Shown: positions 44,901 through 53,211 of the stretch, one piece after another
How positions within the stretch are numbered: position 1 is the first letter of the stretch
Layout: every line of letters starts with the position of its first letter
Assembly (NCBI RefSeq): GCF_030068605.1
Contig: NZ_JASJOU010000012.1
Span: 62,001-126,000 of the forward strand
DNA length: 64,000 bases
Reading direction: 5' to 3'
Origin: Xanthocytophaga agilis
Lineage (GTDB): Bacteria; Bacteroidota; Bacteroidia; Cytophagales; 172606-1
Program-made: the position numbers and the translations under genes
Notes under the pieces: model-generated
Told to the model about the DNA's origin: nothing
What the model saw: the letters and a program-made list of their open reading frames with translations, nothing else
Databases searched by the model: none

Positions 44901-45953
44901 ATGGAAACTCAAACAAAAACCCCTAATCCTGCTAAAAAACTTATTATCCGGGCTGTACTAATTACTGCCGCGGGAATAGGTATTTGGTATGGAATATCTT
45001 CTTTCAATTATGCAAGGCATCATGAAAGTACTGATAATGCTCAGATTGAAACAAATATGGTTACTGTATTACCACGCTTAGCAGGCTATGTCAAGAGTGT
45101 GGCTGTAAAGGACTATGACCTTGTTAAAAAAGGACAATTACTTGTTGAAATTGACGAAGCGGAATATCAGTTAGCATTGGATGAAATGCAGGCTATTTAT
45201 GTCCAGGCAGAAGCTGATATTGCCAATGCGAAGGCAAATGTTGTAAATGCACAACTATCATTGAAATCTGCTGTGACCAATGGCGAGTTGGTAAAAATTA
45301 AACGGGATAAAGCCAAACAGGATCTGGATCGGGATACACGTTTATATAATGATAAAGCCATTACTCAGAAACAATATGATGATACACGTACTAACTATGC
45401 AACACTCGAAACACAATATGTTGCTGCTCTTAACGAGGTAGCAGTAGCAAAATCCCGTATAGATATTTTAAAATCAACTTTACAGAAAGCCGATGCACAG
45501 CTAAATGTTCAAAAATCCCGTATCGAACAACAAAAGCTGAAACTAAGCTATGCTAAGGTATATGCTCCGGAAACAGGTAGAATCGGAAAGAAAAACATTC
45601 AGTCTGGACAGTTTATTCAGCCAGGGCAGCCATTGTTTACTATTGTTAGTGATAGCACATTCTGGATTGTGGCAAACTTTAAAGAGAGTCAGATAGAAAA
45701 TATCAAAGAGGGTGATGATGTTGAGATTGTTCTGGATGGTTATCCCAATACACCTATGAAGGGGAAAATCGCTTCTTTATCTGAAGCGACAGGCGCTAAG
45801 TTTTCATTATTACCTCCTGATAATGCCTCTGGAAACTTTGTAAAAGTGACTCAGCGTGTTCCTGTAAAAATAGAAATTCTGGATGCTGCCCAATATCGTT
45901 CCATATTAAAAGCTGGATTGAGTGCAGATGTGGCTGTAACTATAAAGAAATAA
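44901..45953 (+). CDS. HlyD-family periplasmic adaptor (EmrA-like)
   Basis: 350 residues. A short cytosolic tail and one membrane helix (about 14-32) are followed by HESTDNAQIETNMVTVLPRLAGYVKSVAV, the lipoyl half typical of EmrA, a long coiled-coil hairpin (about 85-215), the second lipoyl half (GRIGKKNIQSGQFIQPGQPLFTIV) and the beta-barrel domain (VANFKESQIENIKEGDDVEIVLDGYP). It links the inner-membrane MFS pump to the TolC-like channel. First gene of the pump operon, under the promoter at 44806-44836. Confidence 0.9.
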   Translation: METQTKTPNPAKKLIIRAVLITAAGIGIWYGISSFNYARHHESTDNAQIETNMVTVLPRLAGYVKSVAVKDYDLVKKGQLLVEIDEAEYQLALDEMQAIYVQAEADIANAKANVVNAQLSLKSAVTNGELVKIKRDKAKQDLDRDTRLYNDKAITQKQYDDTRTNYATLETQYVAALNEVAVAKSRIDILKSTLQKADAQLNVQKSRIEQQKLKLSYAKVYAPETGRIGKKNIQSGQFIQPGQPLFTIVSDSTFWIVANFKESQIENIKEGDDVEIVLDGYPNTPMKGKIASLSEATGAKFSLLPPDNASGNFVKVTQRVPVKIEILDAAQYRSILKAGLSADVAVTIKK

Positions 45954-46043
45954 CGATTAGACGAGACTATACAAGCAAGTATAGGGATTCTACAAATCAA
46001 TGAGGACAAATAGATTCTAATGAAAGGCTAATCGTTAAAATGT

Positions 46044-47624
46044 ATGGCAGCTAAAGGCTTTAACAGAATTATTATTATTATTACTACCATATCCGCAGCA
46101 ATTATGGAACTGTTGGATACTACTATTGTCAATGTGGCATTGAACCAGATGGCTGGATCTCTGGGTGCAACTATTGAAGATGTAGCATGGGTAGTAACTT
46201 CGTATGCCATTGCCAACGTAATTATCATTCCGATGACAGGCTTTCTGGCTGAATATTTTGGAAGAAAGACGTATTACCTGGCATCCATGATCATTTTTAC
46301 TGTCGCTTCTTATTTCTGTGGAGCCTCAGAAGGATTATGGGAGTTGGTATTCTGGCGATTTATTCAAGGAGTGGGAGGAGGAGCCCTGCTTTCTACTTCA
46401 CAAAGTATATTATTTGATGCTTTCGAACCTAAAGACAGACCTATTGCTTCCGGATTGTTTGGGATGGGTATTGTGCTTGGGCCTACTTTAGGACCAACTT
46501 TGGGTGGTTTGATTGTCGATAACCTTACCTGGTCAGATATATTTTATGTCAATTTGCCTATTGGTGTATTGGCGTCCATACTGACTATTCTCTTTATTGA
46601 GAAGAAAGAGGGTGAAGGAACACGAAAAAAACAGATTCAGATAGATTATCTGGGAATTTTTCTTCTTACAGCAGGAATTGGCTCATTACAGTTTATTCTT
46701 GAGAAGGGTGAATCAGAAGACTGGTTTGATTCTCATCTGATTATTCTATTTACTGCTGTGGCTATTGTCGGATTAATTAGCTTCGTTGTCTGGGAGCTGT
46801 ATACGAAACATCCTGTTGTAAATCTCAAAGTACTGAAGCATCGTACCCTGGCTCTGACATTGATATTTACTTTCGTATCAGGTATTGGTTTATTTACTTC
46901 TGTGTTTGTATACCCAGTATTGGTTCAGCGTATCAATGGATTTACCTCAACCATGACTGGACTTTCTCTGATGTTTCCAACCTTAATTGCTATTCCAATG
47001 TTTCCAATTATCGGAAAGCAGATGGCAAAAGGTGCTCGTCCAGTGCCATTTATTGTGGTAGGATTCCTTTTATTTATTGCTTTTGGGATATGGGCTGGAA
47101 CATTGAGTGGAGATGCCAATATGTGGGACTTCTTTCCTGCACATTTGCTGCGTGTATTAGGGATTTCAATGTTACAATTGCCTTTGATTAATCAGGCTGT
47201 TGCGGGATTACAACCACAAGAATATCCTACTGGTATTTCGCTAAACAACATGGTGCGTCAGTTGGGTGGAGCAACAGGTATTGCTATTGCCAATAATTAT
47301 GTCACTAACAGAGTAGCTCAACATCGGTCAGACTTAATGTCAAATATGACGTCTGAGAACCCGCTGTTTATGGAAAGACTAAATGGTATTACCAATACGA
47401 TGGCTTCCCGTACAGGTGAGTTTTTCAGTGCTACTCAGATGGCCTATCGTCAGATGGAAGGAATGGTCATGAAACAGGCCTATTTACTGGCTTACCTAGA
47501 TACATTTCGGATAGTATCACTCTTCTTTATCGTTATTTTCCCTTTAATCTTTTTGCTTCGTACACCTAAAAAATCTCAGGAAGAAGCTCAAAAGGCAGCC
47601 TTGGCTGCAGCAGATAGCCATTGA
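46044..47624 (+). CDS. DHA2-family multidrug efflux MFS permease (EmrB-like)
   Basis: 526 residues with about 14 membrane helices, the DHA2 number. Helix 1 contains MELLDTTIVNVAL, the LD-TI-NVAL motif of EmrB/QacA, and the helix 2-3 loop has the MFS signature GFLAEYFGRKTYY. RFIQGVGGGALLSTSQSI and GLFGMGIVLGPTLGPTLGGL (antiporter motif C) are present. It exports drugs or lipophilic compounds by proton antiport, together with the adaptor and TolC-like protein beside it. It lies 90 bases after the adaptor gene. Confidence 0.92.
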   Translation: MAAKGFNRIIIIITTISAAIMELLDTTIVNVALNQMAGSLGATIEDVAWVVTSYAIANVIIIPMTGFLAEYFGRKTYYLASMIIFTVASYFCGASEGLWELVFWRFIQGVGGGALLSTSQSILFDAFEPKDRPIASGLFGMGIVLGPTLGPTLGGLIVDNLTWSDIFYVNLPIGVLASILTILFIEKKEGEGTRKKQIQIDYLGIFLLTAGIGSLQFILEKGESEDWFDSHLIILFTAVAIVGLISFVVWELYTKHPVVNLKVLKHRTLALTLIFTFVSGIGLFTSVFVYPVLVQRINGFTSTMTGLSLMFPTLIAIPMFPIIGKQMAKGARPVPFIVVGFLLFIAFGIWAGTLSGDANMWDFFPAHLLRVLGISMLQLPLINQAVAGLQPQEYPTGISLNNMVRQLGGATGIAIANNYVTNRVAQHRSDLMSNMTSENPLFMERLNGITNTMASRTGEFFSATQMAYRQMEGMVMKQAYLLAYLDTFRIVSLFFIVIFPLIFLLRTPKKSQEEAQKAALAAADSH

Positions 47625-47669
47625 GCTGTTATTGAGTTAAATCACGAATTATTGACCATAGAAAATACT

Positions 47670-48959
47670 ATGAATAAAATTATAAAAAACCTGACCTTTC
47701 TGCTGACAGTAATCAGTTCAACTGGGTTTGCTCAGAACCAAAAGGCTCCAGAAACACTTACCTCATTGGTAAAACAATCTTTGGATTTTTATCCAAAAAT
47801 AAAAGAACAGCAACAAGCAGTTGAGATTAGTTCCTATAAAACGAAAATGGCAGAGAGCCATCATTTGCCAACAGTAGACTTTAGTGCCAGTTACACTCGC
47901 ATTGATCCTGTTGGAACAATCGTAATCCCTTTACCAGATAATCCTATAAGTGCTAAGTTTTTTCCCAATAATAACTATAACACAGCTCTTAATGTAAGGC
48001 AAACAATCTGGGACTTTGGTAAAACTACAGCTAGTGTAGATAAATCCAGATCAGAAGAAGCATTAAGTAAGGATGGAGTGGAAAGCTTGAAAACAACTCT
48101 GGCTTATCAGGTAGCTAATTTCTATTACGCTATTATTTATCTCCAGAAAGCTATTGTAGTACAACAATCTCAAATCAATTTATTGAGAGAGAATGAGAAG
48201 ATCATTGCAGACCGTATAAAAAACGGAGATGAAATAGACTATAACCTAATCGCTACACAGGTACGATACAAAAATGCAGAAACCCGCCTGGTTGATTTAC
48301 AAACCCAATTGGATAAACAATATATCTTATTAAGTACTGTAACCGGTAAAGATGTAAAGAATAGTATTTCTGCTGATGCCGATTTTTCCTGGACGCAGAC
48401 CGAATCAGAAAATAACAACTGGGATCTGAAAATTGCCAAAGATCGGGAGCAGATTGCTTTACAAGATCTTTCTATTGCTTCCAATAATGCCAAGCCAACT
48501 TTAGCATTTCAGGGATCTGCTGGATTTAAAAATGGAATTGTCCCTGAGATACAGCGTTTTCGATTTAACACTGTAGCAGGAATTAATCTCTCTATACCTA
48601 TTTATGAAGGCCACCGGATTAAACAACAGCAAAACATCGCAAAGTTAAGTTATAAGATGTCTCAATACTCAACAGAGACACAGCAGCTGACTGTTAAAAG
48701 TGATGTGGAACAGGCGTTGAATGACATAAAAGCTGCTCGGTTGAAACTAGAAATGTATGGACAACAAGTAGAACAGGCTCAATATGCTATGAAGCTGGCT
48801 AATAGTCGTTACCAAAATGGTGTTATTACTAACCTGGATTTGTTAAGTGCACAAACAGCATTGGAAGAAGCTCAGCTAGGTGAACTACAATACAAATATC
48901 AATTAGTGTTGGCTCAACTGCAGTTAAGTCGTTTAAATGGTGCTCAGTTCTGGCAATAG
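47670..48959 (+). CDS. TolC-family outer-membrane channel
   Basis: 429 residues from ATG 47670, which starts a signal peptide (to about 22, STGFAQ); a TTG at 47652 is less natural. Two repeated outer-membrane-efflux halves with long helices are visible (SLDFYPKIKEQQQAVEISSYKTKMAESHHLP; VEQALNDIKAARLKLEMYGQQVEQAQYAMKLANSRYQNGVITNLDLLSAQTALEEAQ). It should form a trimer that carries substrates of the upstream EmrAB-like pump across the outer membrane. Last gene of the operon, 27 to 45 bases after the permease. Confidence 0.9.
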   Translation: MNKIIKNLTFLLTVISSTGFAQNQKAPETLTSLVKQSLDFYPKIKEQQQAVEISSYKTKMAESHHLPTVDFSASYTRIDPVGTIVIPLPDNPISAKFFPNNNYNTALNVRQTIWDFGKTTASVDKSRSEEALSKDGVESLKTTLAYQVANFYYAIIYLQKAIVVQQSQINLLRENEKIIADRIKNGDEIDYNLIATQVRYKNAETRLVDLQTQLDKQYILLSTVTGKDVKNSISADADFSWTQTESENNNWDLKIAKDREQIALQDLSIASNNAKPTLAFQGSAGFKNGIVPEIQRFRFNTVAGINLSIPIYEGHRIKQQQNIAKLSYKMSQYSTETQQLTVKSDVEQALNDIKAARLKLEMYGQQVEQAQYAMKLANSRYQNGVITNLDLLSAQTALEEAQLGELQYKYQLVLAQLQLSRLNGAQFWQ

Positions 48960-49136
48960 TATTTTCGGTTTTATAAAATATAAAGTCCGTTTATACAATT
49001 TTTAAAGTAACTAATCGTGTTATAGTACAAATACATTGGAATGAATTCAGGTATTTTGTTATCAGCGTAATTGTTTAATATGTAAATTTGACGGTTAATT
49101 CTTTAAATAAATATATCAACGGGAGGTCATGGAATG

Positions 49137-49175
49137 TTAAAAACGGTAAAAGTGCAACCTTTTTACTGTTTTTAA
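49137..49175 (+). promoter_or_regulatory. AT-rich hairpin in the leader of the acyl carrier protein gene
   Basis: 15-base arms TTAAAAACGGTAAAA and TTTTACTGTTTTTAA pair fully with one G-T wobble around a 9-base loop, 32 bases before the ATG at 49208. A -7-like TAAATTTG lies upstream at 49083-49090. It may be the TolC operon terminator or a leader control element. Confidence 0.45.
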
Positions 49176-49207
49176 TGTCTAGAAAGTAAATATCAATCCA
49201 TACAGTT

Positions 49208-49444
49208 ATGAGTCAAATTCTGCAGCAGTTAAGAGAAATATTAAAAGAGCATTTTCTGATTCAGTCATCAGTTGTGCAACCATCTAAGACATTTGGAAGT
49301 GATCTGGGAATGAGTTCATTGGAATTTACAGAGTTAGTAGTTTACCTGGAGGATACATATAATATTCAGCTTTCTGATATGGATCTTTCCAGAGTACGCA
49401 ATGTCCGTGATCTGGTTTGGTGTGTAGAGCAAACAGTTAAATAA
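49208..49444 (+). CDS. Stand-alone acyl/peptidyl carrier protein
   Basis: 78 residues, the size of an acyl carrier protein. The phosphopantetheine site is LGMSSLEFTELVVYLEDTY, with Ser38 in place of the DSL Ser, after FGSDLGMS; the usual Asp before it is Ser. The helix 3 region IQLSDMDLSRVRNVRDLVWCVEQTV fits the family. It is unlikely to be the housekeeping AcpP, which usually keeps DSL and sits beside fab genes. Its partner enzymes are not in the window; the next gene rightward is convergent. A specialised lipid or polyketide role is possible. Confidence 0.82.
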   Translation: MSQILQQLREILKEHFLIQSSVVQPSKTFGSDLGMSSLEFTELVVYLEDTYNIQLSDMDLSRVRNVRDLVWCVEQTVK

Positions 49445-49469
49445 GGCCACTCTTTTATTGTAAGAGTTC

Positions 49470-49506
49470 AAACCCGTTTGAGAATTAGTCTCATACGGGT
49501 TTTTAT
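49470..49506. terminator. Bidirectional terminator
   Basis: AAACCCGT and ACGGGTTT form the base of a stem continued by TTGAGA/TCTCAT with small mismatches; T-rich after it. Lies between the convergent carrier-protein and GNAT genes. Confidence 0.75.
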
Positions 49507-50027
49507 TTTGTCGAGTTATGTAGACTCCATGCCCATACTAATCCTTCATCTGGATCATGGACAGGTCCCACAGAATGGAATCCAGCTTTTTGCAGAACAT
49601 GTGCAGATGCATTTGCTAATTCAAATGTGTGTGCTTTTACCATTTTTACTCCAGCTTCAAGTGCAATCTTTACAAGTGCACATGCAGCCTCAGTCGCCAA
49701 TCCCTTATTTTGAAAGTTAGGATGGATTTCATATCCTATCTCAACACAATTCTTTGTGTCAGGTTTACCCTTAAAGCCACAGTTGCCAGCTAGTTGGTTT
49801 TCATATTTTATAAAGAAAGATCCCCATCGCCAGTCGCCATTCAGATCCAGAAAAAATTGATATAAAATAGGCAAAGCTTCTTTCGCGTCATCGTACTCTG
49901 TCCAGCTCTCAGGCGGTTCGCATCCTAATAATTTCCCCAGCTTGTGATTATCATTTACAAATATTGCCTGATAGTGCTCTTCTGAAAATGGAATTAGTTC
50001 TAGTCGCTCTGTTTTAATACTAGTCAT
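49503..50027 (-). CDS. GNAT-family N-acetyltransferase (RimJ/RimL type)
   Basis: 174 residues from ATG 50027, where TSIKTERLELIPFSEEHY begins the domain as in RimL homologues; ATG 50057 adds ten unlikely residues. NCVEIGYEIHPNFQNKGLATEAACALVKIAL contains the acetyl-CoA loop (Q-N-K-G-L-A), and TFELANASAHVLQKAGFHSVGPV is motif B. It should acetylate an amine of a protein or small molecule in the cytosol. The target is unknown. Convergent with the carrier-protein gene; monocistronic. Confidence 0.85.
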   Translation of the reverse strand: MTSIKTERLELIPFSEEHYQAIFVNDNHKLGKLLGCEPPESWTEYDDAKEALPILYQFFLDLNGDWRWGSFFIKYENQLAGNCGFKGKPDTKNCVEIGYEIHPNFQNKGLATEAACALVKIALEAGVKMVKAHTFELANASAHVLQKAGFHSVGPVHDPDEGLVWAWSLHNSTK

Positions 50028-50228
50028 TTTGGCTTTTACGATAAGAATGGTTCTCAAGCCTATTTAGGCTCTACTATTTATAAACAAAAGAACCTATTAT
50101 AGGTTTTAAAAAGAAGTAATTGATTGGGTTTTGTAAGGGCAGGAAAATAAATGCACTTTATCTGTTTGATAATTCACCCTCAAATCAGTTATTTCACTGC
50201 CTTAATAACTAGTGGAAGATTTTTATTT

Positions 50229-51197
50229 ATGACTCAAATTATTCTTGATACACTTAACCAGGAAATATCCCAGCTTCAATATGGTCAATACCCGCCTGAA
50301 TTGTATGAGCCGATCGGATACATTATGTCATTAGGTGGTAAGCGTTTACGTCCGGTTTTGACATTGCTGAGTAGTTCTTTATTTGATGACAACTGGCAAC
50401 AGTTTGTTAAACCTGCTATCGCAATTGAGGTATTCCATAATTTTACCTTAATGCATGACGATATTATGGATGCGGCTCCATTGCGTAGAGGAAAACCAAC
50501 TGTCCATCACAAATGGAATAACAATGTAGCTATTTTGTCCGGAGACGTAATGTTGGTTTGTGCGTATGAATTATTGTTACATGTAAAGCCTGAAAAGCTT
50601 CCATTGGCTTTGAAGAAATTTAATCGATGTGCTGCACAAGTATGTGAAGGGCAACAGCTGGATATGAATTTTGAACAGTTGCCAACAGTTTCAGAGGATG
50701 AATATATCAACATGATTCAACTAAAAACGGCTGTATTGCTTGGACTAAGTCTTGAACTGGGAGGGATTTTGGCAAACGCACCTTTGCAACAGACAGATTT
50801 GTTGTATCAGATGGGAGTAGCCATAGGTACAGGCTTTCAGTTAAAGGATGATTTGCTGGATGTATATGGAGATCAAGCTAAATTTGGAAAGCAAGTGGGT
50901 GGGGATATTATTGCGAATAAAAAGACTTTCCTGTTAATCAAAGCATTGGAGTTAGCAGAAGGAAATAGTAAGGTTACTCTACAAAGCTGGTTAAATGCTA
51001 CCTCCTTTAAAGCAGAAGAAAAAGTGAAGGAAGTGACAGATATATACAATACATTGCATATTCGATCTTTAACAGAAGTCAAAATGAACGAGTTCTTTGC
51101 TGAAGGGTTGCATTGTCTGGATTTACTTGCTGTATCAGAAGAGCGAAAACAACCTTTGCGGGACTTCATTGAACGGTTGATTCATAGAGAAAATTAA
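50229..51197 (+). CDS. Trans-polyprenyl diphosphate synthase
   Basis: 322 residues from ATG 50229; the upstream extension to 50151 is hydrophobic and unlike the family. GGKRLRP (36-42) binds IPP. The first Asp-rich motif MHDDIMD (Asp77, Asp78, Asp81) and the second LKDDLLD are both present, with GKQVGGDIIANKKTFL after it. It elongates farnesyl or geranyl diphosphate with IPP to a longer all-trans chain, for menaquinone side chains or as a precursor of other isoprenoids. Chain length cannot be read with certainty. It ends at a strong terminator. Confidence 0.9.
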   Translation: MTQIILDTLNQEISQLQYGQYPPELYEPIGYIMSLGGKRLRPVLTLLSSSLFDDNWQQFVKPAIAIEVFHNFTLMHDDIMDAAPLRRGKPTVHHKWNNNVAILSGDVMLVCAYELLLHVKPEKLPLALKKFNRCAAQVCEGQQLDMNFEQLPTVSEDEYINMIQLKTAVLLGLSLELGGILANAPLQQTDLLYQMGVAIGTGFQLKDDLLDVYGDQAKFGKQVGGDIIANKKTFLLIKALELAEGNSKVTLQSWLNATSFKAEEKVKEVTDIYNTLHIRSLTEVKMNEFFAEGLHCLDLLAVSEERKQPLRDFIERLIHREN

Positions 51198-51209
51198 ATC
51201 TATAAAAAC

Positions 51210-51243
51210 AAAAACCCTTCACGTGTGCGAAGGGTTTTTTGTT
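51210..51243. terminator. Bidirectional terminator
   Basis: AAAACCCTTC and GAAGGGTTTT with an 8-base loop, A-rich before and T-rich after, 13 bases beyond the polyprenyl synthase stop; the convergent YceI gene ends at 51303. Confidence 0.85.
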
Positions 51244-51302
51244 TGTTGTGAAGTAAAGCGCAATCTGGATAGCAGGTTACTTTTTACTATAAAACTCAAT
51301 TA

Positions 51303-51917
51303 TTATTTTGTAGCAACCAATTTGAAATCAACTGTGAAGTCATCATTGATAGCTTTGTCTCCGATGCTTGCAAAGAAAGATTTTGAACCGTATTTGATAT
51401 CATATTTAGTACGGTCGATAGTGATTTTACCACTAGCTTCAGCTTGGTTAGCAGAAACTTTCACTACTGCAGGGAATGTAACTGGTTTTGTAATTCCTTT
51501 TACAGTTAAATCACCAGTGATATCATAGTTCTCTCCACCTTTAGCTGTCACTTTAGTGATTTTAAAAGTAGAAGTTGGATGTTTAGCAACATCAAAGAAG
51601 TCTTCTGCTTTCAGGTGACCGATCAGTTTACCATTGTATTCAGCATCAGTAATATCAGTACAAGTAATGCTGTTCATATCAATAGTGAAAGTACCACCAG
51701 TTAATTTAGTACCGTTTACATCCAGACTTCCGTTTGAAAGTTTGATAGTTCCACTGTGCTCTCCTGTTACTTTTTTACCGTTCCAGTTTAGAGAACTCTT
51801 AGCAACATCAGCTTTTAAAGTAGCTTTTGCTGCTTTACCATTACCATTGTCAGCTACGGCGATGTTTGCAATTGCTAACAAAGCAACCAGAGCAAACAAA
51901 AAGTTTAACTTTTTCAT
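51303..51917 (-). CDS. YceI-family periplasmic lipid-binding-like protein
   Basis: 204 residues with a signal peptide (to about 22, IAVAD). The YceI lipocalin-like barrel is recognised by KSSLNWNGKKVTGEHSGTIKLSNGSL, MNSITCTDITDAEYNGKLIGHLKAEDFFDVAKHPTSTFKI and DLTVKGITKPVTFPAVV, all typical. Structural members bind polyisoprenoid lipids in the barrel. It lies next to, but convergent with, the polyprenyl synthase gene, so a link is only suggestive. A good promoter lies upstream (51987-52017). Confidence 0.9.
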   Translation of the reverse strand: MKKLNFLFALVALLAIANIAVADNGNGKAAKATLKADVAKSSLNWNGKKVTGEHSGTIKLSNGSLDVNGTKLTGGTFTIDMNSITCTDITDAEYNGKLIGHLKAEDFFDVAKHPTSTFKITKVTAKGGENYDITGDLTVKGITKPVTFPAVVKVSANQAEASGKITIDRTKYDIKYGSKSFFASIGDKAINDDFTVDFKLVATK

Positions 51918-51986
51918 GATTGGGAAAAAATTTGTTTAGATAAGGATTAAGTAATTACGTGTCTCGTTTATGTTTTAATTACAATG

Positions 51987-52017
51987 CAAATATATGTATA
52001 TACATTTAATGTTGCAA
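51987..52017 (-). promoter_or_regulatory. Candidate yceI promoter (minus strand)
   Basis: On the minus strand TTG (52017-52015), 20 bases, then TATATTTG (51994-51987), an exact TAnnTTTG. The start codon follows 70 bases later. Confidence 0.5.
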
Positions 52018-52171
52018 CAATTAATGCAAAAAAATATTTTACTACTCTAATAGACATCAAAGTTATATAAATATATGTTTGTAAGTGATTGGTAATCTGT
52101 TGTTTTAGTCTCAACGGTAGTCAAGCTGCGCAAATACAGGCTAACAATTTCAGTATGCAGCAAAAACAATG

Positions 52172-52567
52172 CTAAAGTCCTTTGCGGGAGATCCAGTCCT
52201 GTGCTTCCTCGAGCCATGCAAAGTAGCGGATAACCAGAAGACCATCATTGATAAAAGGATAAAAATAATAATTGGAAGAAGGTAATTGTGATTCATTAAC
52301 TACTATAGCAAATTTTTGGAGATCAGTTTGCATTAGTGCTGGGAACCACATATCGGCAGTCCAAGAGTCTTCAACCCAGTATTCATACTTTGCTGCCTGA
52401 ACATTAAGTATTAAATTTCGTGCACCGGTTTTGCTTATCAGATCAAGGCAATGACTCATTGCCCGACGATATTCTTCTTCAAGAAAATAGCCTTTCCAGG
52501 TATGAATAGTACAATTCAATACCTGATTATAATAAATCTGCAGATTGGGCTGATCTATATATAGCAT
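52172..52567 (-). CDS. Small hypothetical protein, STAS/SpoIIAA-like
   Basis: 131 residues, no signal peptide. I do not recognise a named family. The order of strands and helices (CTIHTWKGYFLEEEYRRAMSHCLDLISKTGARNLILNVQ, then LQKFAIVVNES, then FAWLEEAQDWISRKG at the end) resembles SpoIIAA/STAS-type proteins found widely in Bacteroidota, where a lone domain is common. No phosphorylatable Ser motif is evident. Monocistronic, 88 bases from the next leftward gene. Confidence 0.6.
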   Translation of the reverse strand: MLYIDQPNLQIYYNQVLNCTIHTWKGYFLEEEYRRAMSHCLDLISKTGARNLILNVQAAKYEYWVEDSWTADMWFPALMQTDLQKFAIVVNESQLPSSNYYFYPFINDGLLVIRYFAWLEEAQDWISRKGL

Positions 52568-52654
52568 AACCTTTATATCGGCTGCAATTTACAAAGTATC
52601 TCTCAAAGATTAGTCATCTAAATAGGACTATAGAACTCTATTGTCTGCTTATTT

Positions 52655-53032
52655 TTAGGAATGCTTCTGTCGCTTTTTTCTCTTTTTAGCCTCTTCGTGT
52701 AATTCGTTAACTAATAGGGCTTCCTGCAAAATTTCCCGGATACTTGTTGCTGGAATAGTTTGCAGGGATTTCACAACAATATGTTTGATTTGTTTTCCAT
52801 TTCCGGTGAGTATGCCTTGTTCATTAGAAAGGTCTTTTCCCTGGCACATCCCTAAGGTAACATGAGTTTTGGTAATATTCAAGTAGCAAAATAACCTATA
52901 ATAAGTATAATAAGGTACCCCATCAAAATGTTCCTGTACTTGGGGAGAAGAATTGAGTATTAAATGCCTTAATGTCAGCAATATGGGTTGTAGTCCTTTA
53001 GGCTGTTCATATATATAATCCAATACTGTCAT
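52655..53032 (-). CDS. DUF1801-family small protein
   Basis: 125 residues, no signal peptide. The segment YIYEQPKGLQPILLTLRHLILNSSPQVQEHFDGVPYYTYYRLFCYLN is the opening of DUF1801 (YdhG-like) domains, with the conserved helix followed by W/Y-rich strands; VTLGMCQGKDL continues it. The tail is basic (EEAKKRKKRQKHS). Function is unknown. It may be transcribed together with the gene at 52172 (88-base gap). Confidence 0.75.
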   Translation of the reverse strand: MTVLDYIYEQPKGLQPILLTLRHLILNSSPQVQEHFDGVPYYTYYRLFCYLNITKTHVTLGMCQGKDLSNEQGILTGNGKQIKHIVVKSLQTIPATSIREILQEALLVNELHEEAKKRKKRQKHS

Positions 53033-53211
53033 CTTAATAAATAGCTTTTTACAAAACCAAAATAAACGTGCTTTATCGGATAGAGAACTTTATTTGTCGA
53101 TTTTTTTTACAATTTACAGTATTTATTGGATTTATTTAACTTCAAATGTTTATCTTTCGTGCCTGAAAATTTATAATTGTATACTTAACACTTAATTATC
53201 TTTTAACACCA

